From the NCBI GenBank assembly GCA_030686995.1, contig CM060685.1, positions 130,783,823 to 130,847,822 of the forward strand: DNA of 64,000 nucleotides, given 5' to 3'. Each line of letters opens with the position of its first letter. Within the stretch, counting starts at the first letter, position 1. The notes below the pieces were generated by a model. The model saw nothing but the letters and a program-made list of their open reading frames with translations. It searched no databases and was not told the DNA's origin. The stretch comes from Artemisia argyi (lineage: Eukaryota; Streptophyta; Magnoliopsida; Asterales; Asteraceae). The position numbers and the translations under genes are program-made. Shown one piece after another: positions 24,203 through 35,160 of the stretch.

Positions 24203-24909
24203 TTGCCCATGACATTGAGTCTAGCTACAAGACTCGTAAATAAAGAAAAGCGCTTCTTGGGAGGCAACCCATGTTTTGTGTGATTTTTATTTGTTTGATT
24301 GTTATTTGCTTTCGTATGCATGCTTTATTTTTATTGTTGGTAGATCATGTTTCAAAATAAAATTGTGAAAATGCTTTATTTTGTTGTTTCACTTCGTCAT
24401 AATTTCATATAAAGGTATTTTGAAAAAGATAAGTGTAAGGGAAAACCCCAAATTTGTTTTTAAGAACGAAATTGATCATGATTCTCCACAATATTAAATG
24501 GACATGTGTATTAGTATTTGCTAGAGTCAAATGCTTGTATCGAGTCATAATGATGTTTTGCAGGATTTTCCAGGAAGTAGGACATAAGTTTTTCTAGAAA
24601 TTTTCCGGAAACTTAACGTAAAGATTTCTGCAGGTCACTTCTGACGGCATCATGAGTTAACTCCTGACGACGTCATGTGTAAAATTCTGGAAATTTTGCT
24701 AGTTTTGTTTTTCTAACGGAGTCTTGAGGTTTTTGTTAATTCTTTAGTTTTATAAACTCCAGAAAATCTGCAAACATTCATTCCACAAGCATTATATCTT
24801 AATTTGTTTTCTAGGATTTGTTAGTATATATAGATTGCCGCCGATTTTACGCGAGGTTGCCTTGTTTGTTTTCTCAGGTTTAACAGGTTATATATTTCAA
24901 GAAGATGAT
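24203..24909 (+). other. 3' internal tail of element A, first part
   Basis: Non-coding sequence shared with 37714-38420. It contains decayed versions of the two TGACGGCGTCA motifs (about 24642-24685) and the GCCGCCGATTTTACGCGAG block, and ends where a solo LTR has been inserted. Confidence 0.7.
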
Positions 24910-26312
24910 TGATGAGGCGAAAAATGAACCACTTTTAGGGGGTCATTTAAGCCCGGAATTGAATTTATTTGATCAAATATTGCCCTAAATCGTTCCTTTT
25001 GTGATTTTATGTACTTTGGGAGTGAAATCTGGAAAAGGAAGCAATTCGGACGTTTTTGGAGCATAAAAGTGAAGAAAACGCCAAAATCTTAATTTTCCTT
25101 GCTGGGAACAGTAGGTGACGGCGTCAAGAAGGAATTTCTGACGGCGTCAAGAGTAATTTCCATGACGACCCAATACAGATTTGACGGCGTCACAAGGAAG
25201 GGCGTCAAGAGTAAAATGCATGACGGCCTGGAAATGCATAACACATGACGGCGTCAAAAGTAGATCAAGGCAGTCCGAGAATTATTTTGGCGGCGAGGTG
25301 ATGGCGTCACAAGCTTTGTATTGATGCCGTCAGACCCTATTTCCTATATATAGTTTTCTAATTTTTACACATAAAAGAGAGAAGTTTTGGAGAAACCCTA
25401 AGTACGAACTTGGTGCGAATTTTACAGGTTTTTCAAGGGTTCTAAGCCCTTGATACCTTTCATGTGTAATTGAGATAAGTATTCTTTTAATTCAATCAAT
25501 ATGTCTATGTGTTGGTTGTCTATATCTTGTTCTTGTCTTAATTCCATCATGCTAGGCTAGATCTATCTTGTGTTTGCTTAGATCTAATGAAACCTAGATG
25601 TTAATTATGTGTTGATTACTTGTTTATATTTGTATTGGATGAATGAATTTGATGTTAGGCTTAAGAAAACTGGCAGACTTCCAATTGGTAACATGCTTGA
25701 ACGTGTTAGGAAACATGAACTGATTTGCACTAGGTTTTATTGGTTGTATTTAATGCATGAGCCACTGTTTATAATCCCTATGGTTGTGCTGGGCATGGTA
25801 TAGGAGGAGATAAGAGCTCATAGGATTGGGGAGTTAAGTGCGCCACCCCATGAATGGTATTAAGGAATACAATCCGTCATCCATGCAACTATAACAAGTA
25901 ATTAACGTGTAAAAGATGTCTAGGGAGTAGTGAAATCTAAGTAAACACATTTTCTCCACTTATTGCTCACAACTTTAGTATAATTTAGTTTATTTTCATT
26001 TCTAGTATTTTATTTTGATTGCATCTTTAGCATTGGGTTAGTTGACTAGCAACTAATTCCGCCCAAATCCTTCAAACCCGAGATTTTTACTTGCTTTCTA
26101 AAAAATATAAAAATACAAAAATAATCATCCCTCATCTTTAGAACTAGTATTTAGGTTTTCTAATCCTAGCGACACTATTCCTAGGTGAACGATCAATCCC
26201 CCGGTACTTGTCACTATACTATACTACAACGATCAGGTACACTGCCTGGTGGGGGTTGTAAGCTTCTCAAGATCCCTTAAGAGGTAAAGCCTGGTGCGAT
26301 TCCCACGTATCA
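24910..26312 (+). mobile_element. Solo LTR of the same gag-pro family inserted in element A
   Basis: It runs from TGATGAGGCG to CACGTATCA (1,403 bp) and splits the internal tail: the sister copy reads straight through the site (GAAGATGATTTATATTCTGG at about 38414). The flanks are ATGAT (24905-24909) and ATGTT (26313-26317), a 5-bp duplication with one change. No primer-binding site or gag follows, so it is a solo LTR. Confidence 0.85.
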
Positions 26313-27150
26313 ATGTTTAATTTTCTGGAAGGGAAGCTTTGAATGTTCAATTTTCTTGGAGGAAGATCTAACCTTGTTACCACACTATCCACACCGAAGG
26401 AATCAGGGGAGTATTTGATTTAATTCTTTTACCTATATCACTTTAACATTTTTTAATTGAACATTGGGGACAATGTTCATCCTAAGTGTAAGGGGAGGGT
26501 AAATGATGATACCTTATACGATACAATTGCACTTGAGTTTGTTTGTTTGATGGTAGCTGTGTAATAAAACTAAGAGAAATACTTGTTAGTGTAATTTTAG
26601 CGCCAAATTTAAAATTTTTTACAACATTTAGGAGTGAAACTTTAGCCTTAGCAAGCGTCTCATGGATAGGAGTTGTATGACTAGCACAAAACCGTACTAT
26701 TCAGAAAAACTTTTTACCCAAATATGTGAGGTTCGTCTTTAGATTTGATAGGAAAAACATTCACTATTAGTGCTTATGAGTGTACCGGTAGCATTTAGAT
26801 TCTAGAACTTGCGTTAGTGATGCATCCCGAGACCGCTAGTGAGACTACATTCGTGTGGTAGGATTTACTACATGACAAGAGGCATTAGGATCACCCTTGT
26901 GTTAAACCCGTATCATAATTACTTGACCATTTAAGTCATATTATTTGGCTAGTAAAGTCAATTAATTTTTCCTACACCTTAGCGTTGTACTCATTTTTAG
27001 TACACGAAACCCCTAGTACACCCCTCCGAGCTTATCTTTTCGTTTCTAACTTTAAGCATCTTACTTAAAGGAAGAATTTGTTACAACCCACTTAAATGTA
27101 CACCCAAATCGCCTTAGCCTTCCGTGTATGCACTCATCTTTAGTGCATTA
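26313..27150 (+). other. 3' internal tail of element A, second part (left arm at the palindrome centre)
   Basis: It matches 38421-39254 of the complete sister element, including the conserved ACATTGGGGACAATGT motif near 26463. It stops after TTTAGTGCATTA and switches to sequence in the opposite orientation. Confidence 0.75.
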
Positions 27151-27286
27151 CCCATTACTCCATAACACAAGTACTTTACCCATGAGTCCCAATCGTCTCA
27201 AACAATATGTACAAGGATATGACTCGACTTAGCAACCATGCAATCAATTAGATAATTAACTAAGAGAGAGGGGGATAAGTGTAAAT
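27151..27286. other. Palindrome centre with templated 25-bp filler
   Basis: From 27151 the sequence is the reverse complement of the sister-element tail (about 39402 down to 39276). Bases 27262-27286 are not tail sequence: they are identical to the complement of 30280-30304, a piece of the reverse gag-pro ORF. At 27287 the reverse tail resumes, about 80 bases having been lost. Filler copied from a nearby template is typical of reverse-transcriptase template switching or of end-joining repair. Confidence 0.75.
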
Positions 27287-28526
27287 TTAAGTGGGTTGTA
27301 ACAAATTCTTCCTTTAAGTAAGATGCTTAAAGGTAGAAACGAAAAGATAGGCTCGGAGGGGTGTACTAGGGGTTTCGTGTACTAAAAATGAGTACAACGC
27401 TAAGGTGTGGGAAAAATTAGTTGACTTAACTAGCCAAGTAATATGACTTAAATGGTCAAGTAATTATGATACGGGTTTAACACAAGGGTGATCCTAATGC
27501 CTCTTATCATGTAGTAAATCCTACTACACGAATGTAGTCTCATTAACGGTCTCGGGATGCATCACTAACGCAAGTTCTAGAATCTAAATGCTACCGGTAT
27601 ACTTATAAGCACTAATAGTAAATGCTTTTCCTATCAAATCTAAAGGCGAACCTTACATATTTGGGTGGAAAATTTTTCTGAATGGTACGGTTTTGTGCTA
27701 GTCATACGATCTCCTATCCATGAGACGCTTGCTAAGGCTAAAGTTTCAGTCATAAATGTTGTAAAAAAATTTAAATTTGGCGCTAAAATTACACTAACAA
27801 GTATTTCTCTTAGTTTTATTACACACCTACCATCAAACAAACAAACTCAAGTGCAAGTGTATCTTATAAGGTATCATTATTTACCCTACCCTTACACTTA
27901 GGATGAACATTGTCCCCAATGTTCAATTAAAGAATGTAAAAGTGAAATAGGTAAAGGAATGAAATCAAATACTCCCCTGATTTGTTCGGTGTGGATAGTG
28001 CGTAACAAGGTTAGATCTTCGTCCAAGAAAATGAACAATCAAAGCTTCCCTTCCAGAATATAAATCATCTTCTTGTGATATGTAACCTGTTAAACCTGAG
28101 AAAACAAACAAGGCAACCTCGCGTAAAATCGGCGGCAATCTATATATACTAACAAATCCTAGAAAAATAACATATATATCTTAAATTGCTTTCTAGGAAT
28201 TAAAGGGATATAATGCTTGTGGAATGAATGTTTGCAGATTTCCTGGAGTTTATAAAACTAAAGAATTAACAAAAACTTTAAGACTCCGTTAGAAAAACAA
28301 AACTAGCAAAATTTCCAGAATTTTACGCATGACGCCATCAGGAATTATTTCCTGACGCCGTCAGAAGTGATCTGCAGAAATGCTTACGTTAAGTTTCCGG
28401 AAAATTTTTGGAAAAACTTATGTCCTACTTCCTGGAAATTCCTACAAAATATCATTATGACTCGATACAAGCATTTGACTCTAACAAATACGAATATACA
28501 TGTCTATTTAATATTGTGGAGAATCA
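27287..28526 (-). other. 3' internal tail of reverse element B
   Basis: Reverse-complement copy of the family tail, including ACATTGGGGACAATGT (complement near 27910) and the two TGACGNCGTCA sites (complement near 28329-28364). It is interrupted at 28527 by a Copia solo LTR and resumes at 29824-30099. Confidence 0.75.
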
Positions 28527-29818
28527 TGTGGAAAACTAGAAGGGGGGGTTGAATAGTTTTACGTCTTTTTAATTCGTTGTAAAAGATAGTTTTAGTGTTT
28601 TCTTAGCTTTTAAAAAACTTAGATTCGATAATATGTGATATCAAGTCTTGCACAATATAAACAACTATCAATAAGTAATATATAACAATGATAAGTAATG
28701 AAATAAGTAAGAGATGGAAAGATCGAACCGCGAGACAAGAGATTTATAGTGGTTCGGCTACAAGGACACCTTCCTTGCCCTACTCCACTCCCCGAGCACC
28801 TAACTCAAGAGTTTTCTTCACTATATCAACAAGCTCCTTTATGGCGGAGAAAACCTTACACACCAATTTTCACACCACAACTTCTTCACACCTAAGTCAC
28901 AACTTCTACACAACTTCTTCAAATCAATCTAATTCACAACTAACTACTCCACACCTATCTTCTTCACACCAATATAATTCCTAACTTTTCTTCTTCACAC
29001 CAAGCTACTAACTAATCACACAATCTATATATCTAGCACAACTATCTACAATCAAATATTCACAACAATCTTCACAAAGAATAATGTAAATAATCTTGAT
29101 GATGTACCAATAACTTGGATGTGGAGATCACAACAAGTTGTAATACTTCTTGTCTTGGGGGATAGAAGTATTCTTCTCTTGCACTTGAGAGGATGAAGTT
29201 TGAATCACTTTGAAACAAAGAATTATACACTTATGATCAAAGGATAAGAGAATAGAAATATGGATCTAGATCAGAAAGTTTAGAAGTGCAAAAGGTGAGA
29301 AAATTCTGAGGAGTGAACCAGTATTTATAGGGGAGAAAAATACTGTTCTGGAGCGTGGCCGGTCCCCTTAATTAATGGCTGGTCCCCTTAATGATTAAGG
29401 GGGCCGCCTAAGGAATTAAGGGGGCCGCCCCTTCAGAACGTTGGTTTTTCTTGTCTTTTAGTGGGGAATATTTTTCTGGATAAAATTTGCCATTTTTGGT
29501 TGGAAATTTGAAATCATATATTTATAATGAATTAAACATATTCTTTTAATTCCAAAAGTAATTTTGTAAAAGATATAAGATGTTTAAAACATTTTATAAA
29601 AATTCTAGTGATTAGAAAAATTTCCTTTGATCATGAAATGCAATAAACCCTTTGTTTATTCATACCTTAAGTGATATGGAAGCAAAGACAAATATTAAGC
29701 ACTAAAAACTTGTTTACGTCATAAGTTTTAGATTAATGAGTTTATGCTTTGTAATTATCAAAACATAGAGACATTGTTAATATGCTAACAATGTTTTAAG
29801 ACATTATTTATGTCAACA
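28527..29818 (-). mobile_element. Copia (SIRE-like) solo LTR with TSD AATCA
   Basis: This 1,292-bp block is the reverse complement of the LTR type at 49192-50493 (TGTTGACATAAATAATG to CTAGTTTTCCACA). It is flanked by AATCA at 28522-28526 and 29819-29823. It contains the same cluster of GGCGGCCCCCTTAATT words in both orientations (about 29356-29430). No internal Copia sequence adjoins. Confidence 0.92.
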
Positions 29819-30099
29819 AATCATGATCAATTTTGTTTCTTAAAAACATATTTGGGGTTTCCCCTTACACATATTTTTTTGCGAAATACCTTTATATGTA
29901 ATTAAGACGAAGTTAACAACAAAATAAAGCATTTTCACAATTTAATTTGAAACATGATCTACGAACAATAAAAATAAAGCATGCATACGGAAACAAATAA
30001 CAATCAAACAAATAAAAACCACACAAAGCATGGGTTGCCTCCCAAGAAACGCTTTTCATTATTTACGAGTCTTGTAGCTAGACTCAAGGTCATGGGCTA

Positions 30100-32639
30100 T
30101 TACGTGACATGGGTGAGTTCCTCATTGAGGACATCTTTGGGATCAAACTTAGGTTTCAACTTCCTATCGGTTTTCTTAGTACGGTATGATCTTTCAAACT
30201 TCTCTCCATCCGGATCATACAAAATCATCTTCATATGCCACGATCCGTCACCTTCCTTAGGTGGCTTGTCCCACCTCCATTTACACTTATCCCCCTCTCT
30301 CTTCCACTTGTTCATCTCTATGTTAATAGGCATTACGCTTAAGAAGTCAATCATTTTCCTAAAGACTAGGGGGTCCTCAAAAGGGTCTAGCTCTTCATCT
30401 CTAGCTATGAGTTGTTCCACCGAATGTGTTTTATCGATGAAATCTTTTTCTAGATAGAATGGGCGTTGAGGTCCTATAAAGTTTCTTTCTATCCAAGGTC
30501 CATATCTAGATGGTCTCATATTCATCTCTACCCAATGTGGTGTCGGTTTGTCCTCACAATCGTAGCTATGCTTCTTAACATCATATACTGACCAAGTATC
30601 GCCCTCACCTACCGCTATCTTAGACTCCTTACAATCTATCATGGCACTAGCGGTTGCCAAAAATCCTCTTCCTACCAACAATGGGCATGTAGTGTCACTA
30701 ACCATATCTAGGATGTGAAAATCCGCTAAAATAGTCAATTTCCCTACGTGAACAACTACATCCTTGATCATCCCAACCGGGTGGGCAATACTCCCATCCG
30801 CTAGACCAATTAATACCTCCGTCCCTTCTAACTTTCCTAGCTTGAGAGTGGTGAAAAGGGATAAGATAATCAAGTTGAGGCTTGATCCTAAATCGGCTAG
30901 TGTGTCGAAAGCTTCGGATTTTCCTTTCTTACACGGCAAAACAAATATACCCGGATCATCAAGCTTTTTAGGCAACTTGTTTTGAACGAAGGCGGTCCCA
31001 TTTTTACCTAGTTTAAATTTCTCATATTTTTCTAGGAGGGCACTATTGTAGGGAGCACGGGCTAAGACATCAATGACGGGGCGTTCAAGGTGGAGCTCCT
31101 TGAATTCATCGTTAAGGTCTTGTGTAGGAGGTGTTTCAACTATGCTTTTGGCCGGTTTGATATCGGGTGTTTCATTTGATTGGTCCTTTTGAAGAATTTG
31201 GTTTTGCTTGAAACACGTGCTCATTGATTTAACCGAGTAGTACTGCGGACAAGAAGTGGGTGACGAAACTGATAATATGGAATTAACGTTTAGTTTTGGG
31301 TTCTTGACCGTGTCGCTTGGGAGTGCTCCCATTTCTCGGTCATTGAGAACTTTCAACAATGTGTCGATTTTAATGGTCATCTCGCTTTGCTTTTGTTTGA
31401 AATCGGCTTGAAACTTAGATATGCGAGCTTCTTGAGATGCCATAAACTTGGACATCAATCCTTCAAGATTGTTGGTACAACCATAGTTATTAGAAGGATT
31501 GTTGTTGAAAGTACGGTTGGAGGGTGGACCGTTTGGTTGGTACGATTAGACGGATTGGAAGAATTGTTTTGGTTTTGTTTCCACCTAAGGTTTGGGTGAT
31601 TTTTCCAAGAAGAATTGTAGGAATCACCATAATGGTTTGGCTCGGGTTTGAAAGTGTACCACTTATCTCCCGCTTCGTCTGTACGCGAGGATGCGTAGTC
31701 TGCAAAAGCTGTTCCGGGGAGTTCCGCGCAATTACGAGTATCATGGGGACCACTACATAATTCGCATGAAGAAGTGATTTTGTTCACTTGGCTTGAAGAC
31801 TTAGGAGCTTCGTAAGATTTCATGAGAAACTTGACTTGGTCCTCAAGTTCCATGATCCTACGGTCGGGAGTGCTAGAATTGTTCGAAGGCAAGGATATTG
31901 CCTTGACCATTTTGTTCAAATCACGGGGATCATTCCAACTTTCGTTGTCATAGAGAGCAAGATCTTCTATGAGTTCCCATGATTCTTCCGCACTTAAATC
32001 ACGTAGCTTAACATCGGCCGATTGGTCAATGGTTCGCCTTGTGGAGAGATCGATATGGTCATAGAAGATATGGACTTGAAGCCAAAGATCTATGCCATGA
32101 TGAGGGACTTTTTGGAGTAAGTCCTTGAAACGAGTCCATGCTTCATATAAAGTTTCACCTTGACGTTCTTGGAACATCAAGATATCATTTCTAAGCTTGG
32201 TAGTTCTCCCCGGTGGGAAAAATTGAGCAAGGAAACGAGTGGTGAGATCATCCCATGAGGTGATGGATCCCGCGGGTAAACATTCAAGCCATTGACTAGC
32301 TTGATCACGTAGAGAGAATTGGAATAAGCGTAATCGGGTTGGATCTCTAGTTGTAACATCAAGGTCTATAGAATCTACGATTTTAAGGAAGTCCTTGAGA
32401 TGTTGATTAGGATATTCGGAACGAAGTCCATGGAATGCACATCCACTTTGCACCAACCGGATGGTGTCGGATCGCAAAGGGGACACATTGGCTCCTTGAG
32501 TGAGCTCAATAGTGTTTCGATAGCCTTGGTGGCTAGGACGGGAATACTCTCCTAGGGTTCGGTGCCTAAGAGGTTGGTTTACTAGTGGTGGGTTTTGTTA
32601 TGGTGGGTTGATGGGTTCAAAGACGTTACCACCTTCCAT
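30100..32639 (-). pseudogene. gag-protease ORF of reverse element B, broken
   Basis: This homologue of the ORF at 35161-37713 lies in reverse. The ATG is at 32639 and the stop at 30100. It carries the gag domain (SQWLECLPAGSITSW), the zinc knuckle CELCSGPHDTRNC, a coiled-coil-like stretch after LMSKFMASQE, and the protease motif ADLGSSLNLI. Defects are a CAA-to-TAA stop at about codon 14 and a one-base deletion near 31550, which splits it into blocks 32486-31455 and 31458-30100. It is the least damaged of the three gag-pro copies in the nest apart from these. No pol follows. Confidence 0.88.
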
Positions 32640-32784
32640 GATGTCGGATGGTAAAGGTTACGAACAAAGACACGAAGAAATAAAATAGACTAAAGAAAAC
32701 CTAAAAATAAAAATAAAATCTTACTAGAAAGGAATCTAGCAAGTAGACCTAATAAAAAGAAATCCTAACCTAGACAATAACTAT

Positions 32785-32803
32785 TCCCAGGCTGCGGCGT
32801 CAA
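32785..32803 (-). promoter_or_regulatory. Primer-binding site of reverse element B
   Basis: On the - strand this reads TGACGCCGCAGCCTGGGAA next to the reverse LTR, a decayed tRNA-Asp-type site. Confidence 0.65.
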
Positions 32804-32808
32804 AAACT

Positions 32809-33563
32809 TGATGCGTGAGAATTGCACCAGGCTTTACTTCTCGAGGGATCTCGAGAAGCTTACAACCCCCACCAGGCAGTGTACCTGATCGTTGTAGTAT
32901 AGTATAGTGACAAGTACCGGGGGATTGATCGTTCTACTCAGGAATAGTGTCGCTAGGATTAGAAAGCCTAAAAATTAAGTCTAGAGGTGAGGGATGATTC
33001 TTTTTGTATTTTTATATTTTATGAAAAGCAAGTAAAATCTCGGGTTTTGGAAGAGTGGGCGGAATTAGTTGCTAGTCAGCTAACCCAATAACTAAAGATG
33101 CAATCAAAATAAAATAACAGAAATGTAAATAAAGCCAATTAAACTAGTGGTGTGAACAATAAATGGGAAAATTGTGTTTACTTAGATTTCATTACTCCCT
33201 AGATATCTTTTACAGGTTGATAGTTTGTTACAGTTGCATGGATGACGGATTATATTCCTTAATACCATTCGTGGGGTGGCGTACGTACTTCCCCAACTCT
33301 ATAAGCTCCTACTTCACTCCTATGTCGAGCCTGCAAGAAGCTCCTAACATGGGATCACTAGAATTCGATCATGCATTAAATACAACCATAAAAACCTAGT
33401 ACGCATTGGTTCATGTTTCTTAAGACGTTCAAGCAAGTTACACTATGGAAGTCTGCCAGTTTTCTTAAGCCTAACATCGAAATCATTCATCCATAACAAT
33501 AATAAACAAGCAATCAACCTATAATCAACATCTAGGTTTCACTACATCTAAGCAAACACACAA
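32809..33563 (-). mobile_element. 5' LTR of reverse element B, first part
   Basis: Reverse-oriented LTR starting (on +) TGATGCGTGAGAATTGC. It is cut at GAGAT (33564-33568) by the insertion of the complete element C and continues at 41577. Confidence 0.85.
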
Positions 33564-33568
33564 GAGAT

Positions 33569-34990
33569 TGTTGAGGCGAAAAATGAAACATTTTTAGGGG
33601 GTCATTTAAGCCCGGAATTGAATTTATTTGATCAAATATTGCCCTAAATCGTTCCTTTTGTGATTTTAGGTACTTTGGGAGTGAATTCTGGAAAAGTAAG
33701 CATTTTGGACGTTTTTTTAGCATAAAAGTGAAGAAAACGGCAAAGACTTAATTTTCCATGCTGGGAACAGTACCTGACACCGTCAAGAAGGAAAATGTGA
33801 CGGCGTCAAGAGCAAAATCCATGACAACCCAGAGAAAACCTGAAAGTGTCAAAAGAAGGGCGTCCAGAGTTATTTTGGTGACGACCTGAAGAAGGATTAC
33901 ACATGACGGCGTCAAACCCAGATCTAGGCAGTCCGAGAACTTTATTGGCGGTGAGATGATGGCGTCAGAAATTTACTCTTGACGCCGTCACCTCACAAAA
34001 TCTATATATACTTTTCTATTTTTCATTTATTAAGAGAGGAACTTGTGTGGAGAATACTTGGGCCGAACCTAAAAAACCCTAAGTCGTTTGTAACAGTATT
34101 TTCAAGGGTTTTCACCCCTTGAAACCTTTCATGTTCAATTAAGATAAGTCTTCTTTCAATTCATTCAATATGTCTATATGTTGTTTGAATATATCTTATG
34201 CTTATCTTGATTTTAACATGCTAGGCTAGATCTTTCATGTGTTTGCTTAGATGTAATGAAACCTAGATGTTGATTATAGGTTGATTGCTTGTTTATAGTT
34301 GTAATGGATGAATGATTTCAATGTTAGGCTTAAGAAAACTGGCAGATCTCCATTGTGTAACTTGCTTGAACGTCTTAAGAAACATGAACCGATGTGTACT
34401 AGGTTTTTATGATTGTATTTAATGCATGAGCGAATTCTAGTGATCCCATGTTAGGAGCTTCTTAGCCGGCTCGACATAGGAGTGAAGTAGGAGCTTATAG
34501 GATTGGGGAAGTAAGTACGCCACCCCATGAATGGTATTAAGGAATACAATCCGTCATCCACGCAACTGTAACAAGTAATTAACATGTAAAAGATATCTAG
34601 GGAGTAGTAAAATCTAAGTAAACACAATCCTCCCATATATTGCTCACACCACTAGTATAATTTAGTTTATTTTCATTTTTGTTATTTTATTTTGATGGCA
34701 TCTTAGTCATTGGGTTAGTTGATTAGCAACTAATTCCGCCCACTCTTCCAATACCTGAGATTTTTATTTGCTTTTCTAAAATATAAAAAATACAAAAAGA
34801 ATCATCCCCCACCTCTAGACCTAGTTCTTAGGCTTTCTAATCCGAGATACACTATTCCTAAGTTGAACGATCAATCCCCCGGTACTTGTCACTATACTAT
34901 ACTACAACGATCAGGTACACTGCCTGGTGGGGGTTGTAAGCTTCTCGAGATCTCTCGAGAGGTAAAGCCTGGTGCAATTCCCACGCATCA
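33569..34990 (+). mobile_element. 5' LTR of element C
   Basis: 1,422 bp, TGTTGAGGCG to CACGCATCA. The first bases differ from the 3' LTR (TGATGAGG). Many differences from the 3' LTR are C-to-T or G-to-A at CG sites, as expected after DNA methylation. Confidence 0.9.
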
Positions 34991-34996
34991 AGTTTT

Positions 34997-35015
34997 CGGC
35001 GCCGCAGCCTGGGGA
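34997..35015 (+). promoter_or_regulatory. Primer-binding site of element C (tRNA-Asp type)
   Basis: CGGCGCCGCAGCCTGGGGA, six bases after the LTR, is a close relative of the intact tRNA-Asp-complementary site at 62022-62039. Confidence 0.75.
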
Positions 35016-35160
35016 ATAGTTATTGTCTAGGTTAGAATTTCTTTTTATTAGGTCTACTTACTAGATTCCTTTCTAGTAAAATTTTATTTTTATTTTTAGG
35101 TTCTCTTTAGTCTATCTTATTTCTTCGTATTTTTGTTCGTAACCTTTACCATCCGACATA

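Noticed and set aside
29981..30457. 158-aa ORF antisense to gag-pro (also at 23845-24321 and 37356-37547)
   Set aside because: It recurs in all copies only because it is the complement of the conserved gag-pro C-terminus. Without independent evidence it is treated as a shadow.
33163..33399. 78-aa + strand ORF (and its - strand counterpart at 34451-34636)
   Set aside because: It lies entirely inside the LTR in antisense and reflects LTR sequence, not a gene.
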